In this document: positions 34,441-43,699 of the stretch, in pieces
How the letters are laid out: every line of letters starts with the position of its first letter
Numbering within the stretch: position 1 is the first letter of the stretch
Assembly: GCA_910588335.1 (NCBI GenBank)
Contig: CAJUQV010000004.1
Location: forward strand, 1 to 64,000
DNA: 64,000 bases
Origin: an uncultured Ruminiclostridium sp.
Lineage (GTDB): Bacteria; Bacillota; Clostridia; Oscillospirales; Ruminococcaceae
Direction: 5' to 3'
Position numbers and translations under genes: made by a program
Notes under the pieces: model-generated
The model's database searches: none
Told to the model about the DNA's origin: nothing
The model's input: the letters and a program-made list of their open reading frames with translations, nothing else

Positions 34441-34469
34441 TTGACAATAACGAAAATTTTTTGTATAAT
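34441..34469 (+). promoter_or_regulatory. Consensus sigma-A promoter of rpsU
   Basis: A perfect TTGACA (34441-34446) and TATAAT (34464-34469) with 17-nt spacing. The leader of about 120 nt before rpsU can form a short TCCGC/GCGGA hairpin near 34549-34568; no known riboswitch or r-protein site was recognised in it. The 236-bp gap holds no other gene. Confidence 0.88.
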
Positions 34470-34598
34470 GTGTATTGAGCTTAAAATGAAAAAAATATTT
34501 TTCGGGTTTTGTGCTCATTTTGCGTTATAGGTTGCATATTACCTTGTGTTCCGCCTTTTCCGCGGAGCATCAGCCCAACGGCAAAAGGAGGGATATAG

Positions 34599-34775
34599 AT
34601 GGCAGAAGTTCGTCTCGGAAAGAACGAATCCCTGGACACCGCTTTAAAGCGTTTTAAGCGCTCCTGCGCGCGCGACGGTGTGCTGGCGGAGGTTCGCAAG
34701 AGAGAACATTACGAAAAGCCTTCGGTAAAGCGTAAGAAAAAGTCCGAAGCTGCCCGTAAGCGTAAGTTTAAGTAA
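34599..34775 (+). CDS. rpsU: Ribosomal protein bS21
   Basis: A 58-residue basic protein behind AAAAGGAGGG. It reads MAEVRLGKNESLDTALKRFK, then REHYEKPSVKRKKKSEAARK, the typical bS21 sequence. It is a component of the 30S subunit near the anti-Shine-Dalgarno end of 16S rRNA. It has its own strong promoter and terminator. Confidence 0.97.
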   Translation: MAEVRLGKNESLDTALKRFKRSCARDGVLAEVRKREHYEKPSVKRKKKSEAARKRKFK

Positions 34776-34834
34776 TTACGCCAAGCAATAAGTAAATAAT
34801 GAAGCCGGATTCCGGCGGTTTTACTTACAACCGG

Positions 34835-34868
34835 TAAGCTAGCCTAAAGGCTGGCTTATTCTTTTTTA
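34835..34868 (+). terminator. Rho-independent terminator of rpsU
   Basis: TAAGCTAGCC (34835-34844) pairs with GGCTGGCTTA (34849-34858) including one G-U pair, around a TAAA loop and with a T-rich tail. It ends just before the yqeG start, so yqeG depends on readthrough or a promoter near it. Confidence 0.85.
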
Positions 34869-34880
34869 TGGGTGAATGAA

Positions 34881-35396
34881 ATGTTATTTAAACCTAAATG
34901 GTGGCTGAAAAGCGTTTTGGAAATTGATGAAAAATTTATAAAGGAAAATCATCTTCGCGGATTTATTTTAGATCTGGACAATACCTTGTCAATGCACGGA
35001 AGCCCCGCCGCAGAGCAGGGGGTCACGGAATGGCTGTGCGAAATGCGGGACTTGGGTATGAAGATGATGGTGCTTTCCAATAATACAAAAAAAAGGGTGG
35101 CTCCTTTGGCGAAGGAACTGGGGCTGGACTTTATTTCCTTCGGGTGTAAGCCTCTTACGGTGGGAGTCAGCCGCGCGCTCAGAAAAATGCGGCTTCCGAG
35201 AAAATCCGTGGCATTGGTGGGCGATCAGATATTTACCGATATAATCGGAGGAAATCTTCGGGGAGTAGGAACCGTTCTGGTAGAGCCGTTTCATCTTGAA
35301 GACAAGAGATCGTTTAAAATCAAAAGGAAACTTGAAAGTATGGTATTCAAAAGAGATTACTCAAAAATCCACGGTCAGAAGGGGAAAGAAAATTGA
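34881..35396 (+). CDS. yqeG: YqeG family HAD-IIIA phosphatase
   Basis: A 171-residue protein. The ATG reading MLFKPKWWLKSV is chosen; it matches the family start, and a GTG three codons earlier is possible. HAD motifs: I DLDNTL (nucleophile Asp), II MVLSNNTK, III/IV KP...VALVGDQIFTDIIGG. YqeG proteins are predicted phosphatases of unknown substrate, conserved in Firmicutes near GTPase YqeH. Its stop overlaps the next gene's TTG start. Confidence 0.92.
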   Translation: MLFKPKWWLKSVLEIDEKFIKENHLRGFILDLDNTLSMHGSPAAEQGVTEWLCEMRDLGMKMMVLSNNTKKRVAPLAKELGLDFISFGCKPLTVGVSRALRKMRLPRKSVALVGDQIFTDIIGGNLRGVGTVLVEPFHLEDKRSFKIKRKLESMVFKRDYSKIHGQKGKEN

Positions 35397-35566
35397 AAAA
35401 GTTGAACATCGCAAGCATGTTAGGACTGGGCTTAGTAATTGTTTTATTGATTTTTAACCTTATATTCCACTTTTTGCCCGATTGGGGGGTAACATTGGTG
35501 GATATTTTCGCTGTACTTTGTATGACGGTTAACACCTTTGTCACGGTACGCCGGAATAAAAAATAG
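35393..35566 (+). CDS. Small two-helix membrane protein
   Basis: A 57-residue protein from a TTG start overlapping the yqeG stop, with AAGGGGAAAG 5 nt upstream. Two hydrophobic stretches (MLGLGLVIVLLIFNLIFHFL; VDIFAVLCMTVNTFV) are separated by PDWGVTL, and the end is basic (RRNKK). I do not recognise the family. The overlap with yqeG suggests coupled translation. Confidence 0.6.
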   Translation: MKKLNIASMLGLGLVIVLLIFNLIFHFLPDWGVTLVDIFAVLCMTVNTFVTVRRNKK

Positions 35567-35656
35567 GCGGACGTGAAGCGCTTTATATATTATGTTGTCG
35601 AAAACCCGTTATTTGCTCGCGCAAGCGAAAAGCCTAAAGGAAAGGATTTTTAAACT

Positions 35657-36508
35657 ATGGCTGTTTCATTCGGCCCCGGCGGAAATTCCGAAAGCTTCGG
35701 GAAACGTAAATTTCCCGAAGAGCTTCCCGAATATTTAAGCCAAATGGGTCTTAACGCATATGAGATAGAATGCGGAAGAGGCGTTAGAATCGCCAAAAAG
35801 ACCTACGAGCTGCTGCCCGGCATTGCCGTGGAGAACGATATAACCCTTACGCTGCATACGCCTTATTTTATCTCTCTGTCAAGCGAAAATGAGGATACAC
35901 GGCTGGGAAGCCTGAAATATATAGAGGAATCGGCGGAGGCGGCTCATAAACTGGGAGCAAAAAAACTTGTGATACACAGCGGCTCCTGCGCCAAAATGAC
36001 GCGTGAAAAGGCGCTGTCCTTAGCTTCGGACACTCTTTCGAGGGCGCAGAAAATGTTAGACGAAAAGGGATTGTCCGATATAATACTCTGTCCCGAAACA
36101 ATGGGAAAAATAAATCAGCTTGGCACGCTGTCGGAGGTTATAGAGCTGTGCGGAACAGACGAAAGGTTTCTCCCCTGCGTGGATTTCGGCCATCTTAACG
36201 CCAGAACTCTCGGAGGGATCAAAACCAAAGAAGATTACGCCGCCATGCTTGACGAAATCGAGAATAAACTGGGATTCGAGCGGCTAAAGCGTTTTCATGT
36301 TCATTTCAGCAGGATAATGTACACGGCGGGGGGAGAAAAGGCTCACCTTACCTTTGAGGACAAAGAATACGGCCCTCAGTACGAACCTTTAATGGAGCTG
36401 TTCTGCGAAAGAGGGCTTGAGCCCACTGTGATTTGCGAAAGCGCGGGAACTCAGGCGGAGGACGCCGCAGAAATGAAAAAATACTATGAAAGTCTTAAAA
36501 AACAATAA
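35657..36508 (+). CDS. Endonuclease IV-like TIM-barrel protein
   Basis: A 283-residue protein of the AP endonuclease 2/xylose isomerase-like fold. Metal-site patterns of endonuclease IV are visible: LTLHTPYFISLSS, KLVIHSGSCAK, ILCPETMGKINQLG (Glu), CVDFGHLNARTLGG (Asp/His), FHVHFSR and VICESAGTQAEDA. Endonuclease IV incises DNA at abasic sites; members with this divergence may instead act on sugar phosphates. Length is near that of Nfo (about 285). DNA repair is the first guess. Confidence 0.75.
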   Translation: MAVSFGPGGNSESFGKRKFPEELPEYLSQMGLNAYEIECGRGVRIAKKTYELLPGIAVENDITLTLHTPYFISLSSENEDTRLGSLKYIEESAEAAHKLGAKKLVIHSGSCAKMTREKALSLASDTLSRAQKMLDEKGLSDIILCPETMGKINQLGTLSEVIELCGTDERFLPCVDFGHLNARTLGGIKTKEDYAAMLDEIENKLGFERLKRFHVHFSRIMYTAGGEKAHLTFEDKEYGPQYEPLMELFCERGLEPTVICESAGTQAEDAAEMKKYYESLKKQ

Positions 36509-36531
36509 CGGGAATATTAGAGGAAAAGGAA

Positions 36532-36972
36532 ATGAATATCTTAATAATAAATGGCCCCAATCTTAATCTTCTGGGCAAAAGAGAGCCGGGCGTATACGGC
36601 AGCGACAGCCTGTCGGACATACAGAGTGAAATAGTAAGTCTTGCCAAAGAGCTTGGCGTGGACGTTGAGTTTTATCAGAGCAATCATGAAGGCGGTATTA
36701 TCGATGTACTGCACAACGCTATGGACGAAAGCGACGGGGTTATACTGAACGCCGGAGCCTACACCCATTACAGCTATGCCATAAGAGACGCCATAGCCGC
36801 CATAAGGATACCCGTTATAGAGGTTCATATAAGCAATATACACGCACGGGAGGAGTTCAGGCATACCTCCGTAATCGCTCCCGTTTGTAAGGGAAGTATT
36901 GCCGGCTTCGGAAAAAACGGCTATCTTCTGGCGCTGAGGGCGCTGGTAGAAATTGTTGAAAAAAACGTATAG
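36532..36972 (+). CDS. aroQ: Type II 3-dehydroquinate dehydratase
   Basis: A 146-residue dodecameric enzyme of the shikimate pathway. Signature segments: INGPNLNLLGKREPGVYG, lid residue Arg in KREP, Tyr24-type Y in VYG, FYQSNHEGGIID, LNAGAYTHYSYAIRDAI, EVHISNIHAREEFR (catalytic His) and GSIAGFG. It is followed 18 nt later by an aminopeptidase P gene, an order common in Firmicutes. Confidence 0.97.
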   Translation: MNILIINGPNLNLLGKREPGVYGSDSLSDIQSEIVSLAKELGVDVEFYQSNHEGGIIDVLHNAMDESDGVILNAGAYTHYSYAIRDAIAAIRIPVIEVHISNIHAREEFRHTSVIAPVCKGSIAGFGKNGYLLALRALVEIVEKNV

Positions 36973-36990
36973 GAAGAAAGGGCATTTAAA

Positions 36991-38061
36991 ATGAATATTG
37001 ACAATGTGATTTCGTGGCTTTCAAGCGAGCATGACGCGGCGCTTATCACTTCGGAGGTATCCAAAAGATACCTAACCGATTTCGGCTCGGAGGACGGCAC
37101 GTTACTGATAACAAAACAGGGGGCGTATTTTATAATAGACGCTCGTTATTTTGAACACACCGAGCGTCAGGTCACGGATCCGCTGTGCAAAGTAATACTC
37201 CAAAAAGAGTTGTACGACCAGATAGGTGAAATACTCAGCGCCCAAAAAATACAGAATATTTATATCGAGGACGAAATGCTTACGGTTGCGCAGCTTTCCG
37301 CTTTTAAAAGAAGATTCAGCGGCATAGGCTTTGACAGCTCCAACCGATTTTCCGATTATATGAAGCAGATGCGCATTATAAAGACCGATGAGGAAATCGC
37401 CTGTATAACAAAGGCTCAGAGAATCGCGGAAGCGGCTTTTACAAAACTTCTTTCAAGCATGAGAGTGGGTCAGACGGAAAAGCAGATTGCGGCGGCTCTT
37501 GAATTTATGATGCTCAATCTCGGCTCGGACGGCGTATCTTTTCCCACAATCGCGGCTTCAGGCGTAAATTCCGCTTGTCCTCACGCGGTACCTACCGACA
37601 AGCCCGTTCAGGAGGGTGATTTCCTGACGTTGGATTTCGGAGCGACTTATAAGGGCTATCATTCGGATATGACAAGAACGGTGGTTTTCGGAAAACCCAC
37701 CGATGAAATGAAAAATATATACAACGCCGTATGGGGCGCAAATACCGACGCTATCAAGGCGATAAGAGCCGATATTTCCTGTAAGCTGGTAGACAACGTT
37801 GCCAGAAGCACATTGGATGCGTGGGGATACGAGCAGTATTTTACACACGGACTTGGGCACGGAGTGGGTCTCGAAATACATGAGGGGCCTTCCGTCAGCA
37901 ATCGGAGTGGAACGACGCTTCGCGAGGGTATGATCATCACTATTGAGCCGGGGGTATATATTCCCGGAAAATACGGGGTGAGAATAGAGGATATGTGTGT
38001 TGTGACAAAGGACGGCTGCAATATTATAACCGAAACGCCAAAGACACTGATTTATATCTGA
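36991..38061 (+). CDS. Xaa-Pro aminopeptidase (M24 family)
   Basis: A 356-residue metallopeptidase that removes N-terminal residues before proline. The first 130 residues are a creatinase-like N domain. The pita-bread domain has metal ligands in LTLDFGATYKGYHSDMTRT (two Asp), GLGHGVGLEIHEGP (His), IITIEPGVYIPGKYG (Glu) and GVRIEDMCVVT (Glu). Normal length for YqhT/PapA. In many Firmicutes efp follows; here a deacetylase gene stands instead. Confidence 0.95.
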   Translation: MNIDNVISWLSSEHDAALITSEVSKRYLTDFGSEDGTLLITKQGAYFIIDARYFEHTERQVTDPLCKVILQKELYDQIGEILSAQKIQNIYIEDEMLTVAQLSAFKRRFSGIGFDSSNRFSDYMKQMRIIKTDEEIACITKAQRIAEAAFTKLLSSMRVGQTEKQIAAALEFMMLNLGSDGVSFPTIAASGVNSACPHAVPTDKPVQEGDFLTLDFGATYKGYHSDMTRTVVFGKPTDEMKNIYNAVWGANTDAIKAIRADISCKLVDNVARSTLDAWGYEQYFTHGLGHGVGLEIHEGPSVSNRSGTTLREGMIITIEPGVYIPGKYGVRIEDMCVVTKDGCNIITETPKTLIYI

Positions 38062-38082
38062 TTTTTTGTAGGGGTAAGCAAA

Positions 38083-38742
38083 ATGAGCGAACGGACAAAA
38101 GTGATTGCGTATAAAATCGATCCGAACAAACCTGTAATAGCGCTGACCTTTGATGACGGGCCCAATACGGGAACTACCTGTGAGGTGTTGGATCTTCTGG
38201 AAAAATATATGGTGCGAGCTTCGTTTTTTGTGGTGGGAAACAATATCACTCCCGAAACGGAGGGCGTTATAAAAAGGGCGTATGATTTAGGCTGCGAAAT
38301 AAATAATCACTCAAAAACCCATTCGGTTATGCCGGATATTAGCGCCGGTGAAATCATGGAGGAGACGGCTTACGTTTCGGAACAGGTAAAGAGGATAACG
38401 GGAAAGGACACGGTTTTTTTCCGTCCTCCTTATATAGCGGTAAACGACGTTATGTTTGAAAACATAGATATGCCGTTTATAGCGGGAATCGGCTGTAACG
38501 ACTGGGAAGAAGAGGTTACGGCGGAAATGCGGGTGACCAGGATAAAAGAACAGCTTCACGACGGAGTGATAATACTTCTGCACGATGCGGAGGGAAACTC
38601 CAAAACCGTGAAAGCGCTTGATACGCTTATTCCTTATATGTTGGAGAAAGGATATCAGTTCGCAACCGTAAGCGAATTGTTTGAGGCTAAGGGCGTTGAA
38701 ATCAGGGGAGACGACGTTACATTGTATAATGAGGTTTTGTAA
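38083..38742 (+). CDS. Polysaccharide deacetylase (NodB domain) without a signal peptide
   Basis: A 219-residue NodB-fold protein. Catalytic patterns are complete: ALTFDDGPN (two Asp), EINNHSKTH (HxxxH), FFRPPYI (Arg/Pro) and VIILLHDAEG (His). The N-terminus (SERTKVIAYKIDPNKPVIAL) lacks a signal peptide or membrane helix, so it may act in the cytoplasm or leave by another way. It probably deacetylates a GlcNAc or MurNAc residue. It follows the aminopeptidase by 21 nt. Confidence 0.87.
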   Translation: MSERTKVIAYKIDPNKPVIALTFDDGPNTGTTCEVLDLLEKYMVRASFFVVGNNITPETEGVIKRAYDLGCEINNHSKTHSVMPDISAGEIMEETAYVSEQVKRITGKDTVFFRPPYIAVNDVMFENIDMPFIAGIGCNDWEEEVTAEMRVTRIKEQLHDGVIILLHDAEGNSKTVKALDTLIPYMLEKGYQFATVSELFEAKGVEIRGDDVTLYNEVL

Positions 38743-38808
38743 AGACGTGGGTTTGATGTTGAATCTATACTAATACTAACCCCATTTTAAACTTTTGGAT
38801 TAGTATTA

Positions 38809-38957
38809 GGGCGTATCTGAAAACTAAGCAATTTTGTGCAATTTCGCTAAATGCGTGTCGATTTCAAGGAAAAAAGCGCAGGAATACTAAAGTATTTCGA
38901 GCATTTTTGACGCAGAAAGCGTCCGCAGTTAGCAAATTGCGACTTTTCAGATAGCCC
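38809..38957 (+). repeat. GGGC...GCCC palindromic intergenic element, copy 2
   Basis: Ends GGGCGTATCTGAAAA and TTTTCAGATAGCCC are inverted repeats with one extra base. Inner landmarks CAATTTCGCTAAATG, GATTTCAAGGAAAAA and TATTTCGAGCATTTTTGAC recur in the inverted copy at 51500-51655. Just upstream, TAATACTAA (38769) and TTAGTATTA (38800) form a hairpin. The flank ATAGTATAAG follows as at 21327. The rest of the gap 38743-39122 has no gene. Confidence 0.8.
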
Positions 38958-39122
38958 ATAGTATAAGAGACATGAGAATGGCAGAAATTATATCTTGCCG
39001 AAGATAAGATCTTGATTCAAAAAAACACTTCCTTTGTTCAAATTTTTTGTTGTTTTTTCTTATTTACATAAACGCGAAAAAGATATATAATTTTATCAGT
39101 ACAACAAAAGGATAGTGATAAA

Positions 39123-40460
39123 ATGGTAACGGATATGAGCAAGGGCATTCCTTGGAGAGTGCTCCTGAATTTCAGTCTCCCCCTTCTTTTAAGCGCGGTA
39201 TTCCAACAGCTATACAATATGGCGGACACGGTAATTGCGGGAAGATGTCTCGGAGAAAGTGCCCTCGCGGCGGTAGGCTCATCTTTCCCCATTACCATGA
39301 TTTTTATGGCCTTTGCATTGGGTTCCACTCAAGGGGCGTCGGTGGCGATAAGTCATCTTTTCGGTGAAAAAAAGCTTGCCGAAATGAAAACAGCCATTTT
39401 CACAACCTATATTTCCATAACCGCCCTAAGCCTGATTTTAACGGTTTTCGGCGTTATTTTCTGTACTCCGATGCTTGAAGCCATGAACACCAACGCCGAT
39501 ATAATGGCCGACGCCGCCGATTATTTAAGAATTTATACCTTGGGTCTGGCGTTCCTTTTTGTTTACAATATAGCGACTTGTGTCTTTTCTTCGCTGGGAG
39601 ATTCAAAAACACCGCTGGTTCTGCTGGTTTGTTCCTCGGTGGGCAACATAATACTGGATCTTGTTCTGGTGGAAGGTTTTGACATGGGAGTGTGGGCGTT
39701 GGCTCTGGCTACTCTTATTGCTCAGGGTGCAGCCTCCGTGGCAGCGACGCTTATATTGTTTTCCCGTCTTAAAAAAATAGAGACCTCCAAAAAGCCGCGG
39801 ATATTTTCCGTAAATGCTCTCGGAAAAATTTCCCGTCTTGCGGTTCCCGGAATATTTCAGCAAAGCTTTGTATCGGTGGGAAATCTGTTTGTACAGAGTC
39901 TTGTAAACAGCTTCGGCGATCCTTCGGTGGTTGCGGGATTTGCGGCGGTAAGCAAGATAAACACTTTTTCCGTCACCATGATTGTGACTCTGGCGGGCGG
40001 AATTTCCAATTTTACTGCCCAGAATATAGGCGCTGGAAAGCCCGAAAGGGTTAAAAGCGGCTTTAAAGCGGGAATGATAATGAGTGAGCTTCTCGCAGTG
40101 ATCTTGTCGATTATATCGGTAATATTCAGTTCTCAGCTTATGGGGCTTTTCGTGGAGCAGCCTACCGATACCGTAATTTCCACCGGAGTTGATTTTCTGA
40201 CAATAGTTTCTCCTTTCCTGTTTACGGTGACGGCGAAGCTAGTTGCCGACAATGTACTGAAAGGGTCGGGCACAATGGTATTTTTTATGATTTCAACCTT
40301 TACCGACCTTATCCTCCGTGTGGGACTCGCCTATATTTTCGCCGATTTTATGGGCGTGACCGGAGTATGGTGGTCATGGCCGCTTGGATGGGGTATCGCT
40401 ATGGTGGTGTCACAGATTTTCTATCATATGGGGCTGTGGAAAAGAAAACACAGCATTTAG
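39123..40460 (+). CDS. MATE family efflux transporter
   Basis: A 445-residue membrane protein with 12 predicted helices in two halves. MATE hallmarks: SLPLLLSAVFQQLYNMADTV in the first helix, LAAVGSSFPI, and GDPSVVAGFAAVSKINTF in the second half. These pumps extrude cationic drugs or metabolites with Na+ or H+. Substrate unknown. It is 9 nt before a flavoprotein gene, perhaps in one transcript. Confidence 0.95.
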   Translation: MVTDMSKGIPWRVLLNFSLPLLLSAVFQQLYNMADTVIAGRCLGESALAAVGSSFPITMIFMAFALGSTQGASVAISHLFGEKKLAEMKTAIFTTYISITALSLILTVFGVIFCTPMLEAMNTNADIMADAADYLRIYTLGLAFLFVYNIATCVFSSLGDSKTPLVLLVCSSVGNIILDLVLVEGFDMGVWALALATLIAQGAASVAATLILFSRLKKIETSKKPRIFSVNALGKISRLAVPGIFQQSFVSVGNLFVQSLVNSFGDPSVVAGFAAVSKINTFSVTMIVTLAGGISNFTAQNIGAGKPERVKSGFKAGMIMSELLAVILSIISVIFSSQLMGLFVEQPTDTVISTGVDFLTIVSPFLFTVTAKLVADNVLKGSGTMVFFMISTFTDLILRVGLAYIFADFMGVTGVWWSWPLGWGIAMVVSQIFYHMGLWKRKHSI

Positions 40461-40469
40461 GGGGAATAA

Positions 40470-41678
40470 ATGGAAAAAATCCGCGACATCCTGATAATAG
40501 GAGGCGGCGCGTCGGGTCTTGCCTGTGCCGTATCCGCTTCATATACCGTCGGGAATCTTGACATAGTTATAGCCGACCGTATGCCAAAAGTGGGAAAAAA
40601 GCTTTTGGTAACGGGAAATGGCCGCTGTAACCTCAGCAATGTTAATGTGTCCGAAAAGTTTTATCACGGAACTGTGGACGTCAGCCCTCTAATTTCCGAG
40701 CTTCCGGATATCCGTCCTTTTATGGGAACAATGGGCTTGTTTACTTACGCGGATACTGCGGGAAGAATCTACCCGCTGCCCAACACAGCCGCATCTGTCA
40801 GCGATGCGCTGAGATTTGCCGTAAGAGCAAGAGGCGTCAGCGTTCTCACCGACTGTGACTGTTCGCATATAAAAAAGACCGGCGGGCACTTTTCCGCAGT
40901 CACAAGCCTTGGAGAGATAAAAGCGCGAGCAGTGGTTTTAGCCTGCGGCGGTATGGCTGCGCAGGTTCACGGAAGCAACGGCAGCGGTTTTAAATTGGCG
41001 GAATCAATGGGACTGGAGCTTAACCGCCCCTATCCCGCTCTTTGTCCGCTTACCGCCGAGGGCACAAAGGGCTTGGAAGGATTAAGGGCAGCCTGTAAGG
41101 CGGAACTTGTATGTAACGGAAAAACTTCCGCATCGGAGCGCGGAGAGGTACAGTTTACCAAAAGCGGTCTTTCGGGAATTTGCATTTTCAATTTATCCGC
41201 CTGCTTGAATAAAGACGGCTGTTCCATAAGGCTTGACCTTGCCCCCGATTATTTGATGGGGGAACTGAAAGCCATGTTGTCCTCGGCGGTAAGGTTAAGG
41301 AGCGGCTGTGAGGTACAGGACTGTTTCACCGGTATATTTGCAAGGCAGCTTGTACTTTATCTCCTTAAAAGGACAGGAATCGCACCGACAAAATACGTCT
41401 CGAAGCTTTCCAAAAAAGAAATAGCTGTTTTTGCTGAAACGGCAAAGGGATTATTCTTTAAAATAACAGGCAAAAGTGATTTTGCTTCTGCTCAAGTCAC
41501 CGCGGGCGGGATAAAGGGTAAAGAGATAGATACCGACTTTATGGCAAAAAAGGTCAAGGGGCTGTTTCTTTGCGGTGAAATATTGGATATATGGGGCTGC
41601 TGCGGCGGATACAACCTTCATTTTGCCTTTGCCTCCGGTATAAAAGCGGGTAAAAGCGCGGCAAATTTTTTGCGGTGA
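40470..41678 (+). CDS. HI0933/YhiN family flavoprotein
   Basis: A 402-residue FAD-binding protein. Dinucleotide fold: ILIIGGGASGLACAVSASYT; GNGRCNLSNVN is the family's second signature; VVLACGGMAAQ and the C-terminal GLFLCGEILDIWGCCGGYNL complete it. Homologues are called NAD(P)/FAD-dependent oxidoreductases of unknown substrate. It follows the MATE gene closely. Confidence 0.92.
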   Translation: MEKIRDILIIGGGASGLACAVSASYTVGNLDIVIADRMPKVGKKLLVTGNGRCNLSNVNVSEKFYHGTVDVSPLISELPDIRPFMGTMGLFTYADTAGRIYPLPNTAASVSDALRFAVRARGVSVLTDCDCSHIKKTGGHFSAVTSLGEIKARAVVLACGGMAAQVHGSNGSGFKLAESMGLELNRPYPALCPLTAEGTKGLEGLRAACKAELVCNGKTSASERGEVQFTKSGLSGICIFNLSACLNKDGCSIRLDLAPDYLMGELKAMLSSAVRLRSGCEVQDCFTGIFARQLVLYLLKRTGIAPTKYVSKLSKKEIAVFAETAKGLFFKITGKSDFASAQVTAGGIKGKEIDTDFMAKKVKGLFLCGEILDIWGCCGGYNLHFAFASGIKAGKSAANFLR

Positions 41679-41702
41679 TTTGTTCTCATATAACCGTTGC
41701 CT

Positions 41703-41760
41703 AATATCTCCCACTGAAATTCCGAATTGCTTAGTAATCCAGGCAGCTTCTTAAAGCTGC
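41703..41760 (+). repeat. Intergenic repeat with CCxGGCAGCTT core, copy 1
   Basis: TCCCACTGAAATTCCGAATT...TTAGTAATCCAGGCAGCTT resembles 48186-48240 (TCCCACATTGAATTTCTGAA...TTAGCAACTCCGGCAGCTT) with scattered changes. A related piece, CCGGCAGCTTGTTTAAGAT, is found inverted at 55122-55139. Confidence 0.6.
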
Positions 41761-41797
41761 GATTGAATAATTTTTGTATTGTGTAAAGGTATTCCAG

Positions 41798-43384
41798 ATG
41801 ATTAAAATAAATTCGCTGTCCATTCCCCTTAAATATAATGAAAATACCGTAAAAACTGCCGCTGCCAAAGCGATAGGCAAAAGCGCCGACGGTATAACCA
41901 AAATAATAATATTGAAAAAATCCATCGATGCGCGTAAAAAAAACAATATACATTATGTGATGACAGTGGCGGCGGAGGTTAAAAACGAGAACGCAATTCT
42001 AAAAAAATGTAAAAATACAGAAAAATACATTTCCTATTCCCCAATTTCCGTTCCCAAAATCCGCCTTTCAACCCGTCCGGTTGTTGTTGGTTTCGGGCCT
42101 GCGGGTATATTTGCGGCTCTGATACTTGCCGAGGCGGGAGCAAGGCCGATAGTTCTCGAAAGGGGCGAAGACGTGGACACCCGTAAGAAAAAGACCGACC
42201 TGTTCTGGCAGAGCGGCATTCTTGACGAGGAATGTAACGTTCAGTTCGGAGAAGGCGGTGCGGGCGCTTTTTCAGACGGAAAGCTAAACACCGGTACTCA
42301 CAGCCCCCTTATTCGGCAAGTGCTTAAGGAATTGGCAGATTGCGGCGCTCCAAGCGAAATCTTATATCAGGCAAAGCCTCATATAGGCACCGATAAGCTC
42401 CTTGTTACAGTAAAAAATATAAGAGAAAAAATAAAGGCTTTGGGCGGTGAAGTTCTGTTTGGTGCTAAGCTGTGTGATTTTGAATCAAAGAGCGGAAGAC
42501 TTGTTTCCTGTACCTATGTGAAAAAAGGAGAAAAGTACGATGTTGAGACGAATAATCTTATTTTAGCTACGGGGCATAGCGCGAGAGATATTTTCCGTAC
42601 TCTTCTTAATAAGGGAATAGAGGTGGAACAAAAGGCTTTTTCAGTGGGAATGAGAATAGAGCATCTTCAAAGCGAGCTTAATCGCTCCATGTACGGTGAA
42701 AACGCTCCCATTGAACTGCTTCCGCCCGCCGATTACCGTCTTGCGGTACATTTGGAGAACGGAAGGGGAGTTTATACCTTTTGTATGTGCCCCGGCGGAA
42801 AGGTGGTGGCTTCGGCTTCGGAAAATGAAACGATAGTCACCAACGGAATGAGCTACTACAGCCGCAGTGGTGAAAATGCCAACAGTGCGGTTTTGGTGGG
42901 AATAACGCCGGAGGATTTCGGCAGCAGCTTTCCTCTTGCGGGAGCGGAGCTGCAAATTGAAATAGAAAAGGCGGCCTTTGCAAAGGCAGGCGGTAAATAT
43001 TTCGCTCCCTGTACCACCGTGGGAAAGCTTTTAGGCGAAATATCGGATTTTGAAATAGGTAAAGTAAAGCCCACCTATTTGCCCGGTACCGCTTATGTAG
43101 ATCCGAGGGAATATTTACCGGAATATGCGGTAGAATCCATTAAACAGGCATTGCCAATGTTTGCCACAAAAATAGCATGCTTCGGCGATAGAGAGGCGGT
43201 ATTGACCGGACCCGAAACAAGAAGCTCCTCACCCGTAAGAATAACAAGGGGGGAAAGCCTTGAAAGCGTGTCGTTGAAAGGAATGTATCCCTGCGGCGAG
43301 GGCGCGGGTTATGCGGGCGGTATAATATCCTCGGCGGTGGACGGCATACGCTGCGCCATGGCGATTTTGGAAAAAGGGCTTTAA
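41798..43384 (+). CDS. FAD-dependent dehydrogenase-like protein (COG2509)
   Basis: A 528-residue protein; I take the ATG behind AAAGG and read MIKINSLSIPLKYNENTV; an earlier TTG is less likely. A 75-residue N-terminal alpha/beta domain precedes the FAD site VVVGFGPAGIFAALILAEAG and LERGEDVDTRKKKT. Further typical segments: NVQFGEGGAGAFSDGKLNTG, LATGHSARDIF, GVYTFCMCPGGKVVASASE and YPCGEGAGYAGGI. The reaction is unknown. It is not closely coupled to the neighbouring flavoprotein. Confidence 0.9.
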   Translation: MIKINSLSIPLKYNENTVKTAAAKAIGKSADGITKIIILKKSIDARKKNNIHYVMTVAAEVKNENAILKKCKNTEKYISYSPISVPKIRLSTRPVVVGFGPAGIFAALILAEAGARPIVLERGEDVDTRKKKTDLFWQSGILDEECNVQFGEGGAGAFSDGKLNTGTHSPLIRQVLKELADCGAPSEILYQAKPHIGTDKLLVTVKNIREKIKALGGEVLFGAKLCDFESKSGRLVSCTYVKKGEKYDVETNNLILATGHSARDIFRTLLNKGIEVEQKAFSVGMRIEHLQSELNRSMYGENAPIELLPPADYRLAVHLENGRGVYTFCMCPGGKVVASASENETIVTNGMSYYSRSGENANSAVLVGITPEDFGSSFPLAGAELQIEIEKAAFAKAGGKYFAPCTTVGKLLGEISDFEIGKVKPTYLPGTAYVDPREYLPEYAVESIKQALPMFATKIACFGDREAVLTGPETRSSSPVRITRGESLESVSLKGMYPCGEGAGYAGGIISSAVDGIRCAMAILEKGL

Positions 43385-43699
43385 AAAAAGTTTTGATAAA
43401 AGCGTATTGAAATTTCATTCACCCTTTTAAAAGGATGAAATCACTTGGAAAAGTATGCTCCGAAAAGGGTGAATTGTAAAACAGTCAGATGGAATGTTTT
43501 TAAGGGGTAAGCAATGCAAGAGAGGGCATCCCGCTTTTATTGTAAGCAGTAATTTACCTTTGGGAGTTATCCCAAAGGTAAAGGCTTTTACATATGAAGC
43601 ACTATTAACCAATTAAAAATCATTTTTCCAATTTTTAATTGGCTAATAGTATATGCACTCACCTTTCGTACATAATAAAATCGAAAGGAAGGTGTTTTT
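43385..43699. other. Non-coding gap with hairpins
   Basis: This stretch contains three imperfect inverted repeats: CACCCTTTTAAAAGG...AAAAGGGTG (43421-43482), TACCTTTGGGA/TCCCAAAGGTA (43554-43579, possible terminator), and ACCAATTAAAAAT...ATTTTTAATTGGCTAA (43609-43648). A variant of the last occurs at 19989-20006 (GGATTTTTAATTGGTTAAC). No gene is seen; the end holds the rubrerythrin ribosome-binding site AAAGGAAGGTG. Confidence 0.55.

Noticed and set aside
38083..38742. Missing exported start for the first polysaccharide deacetylase
   Set aside because: I looked for an upstream in-frame signal peptide; the region before the ATG belongs to the aminopeptidase end, so the short cytoplasmic-type N-terminus stands.
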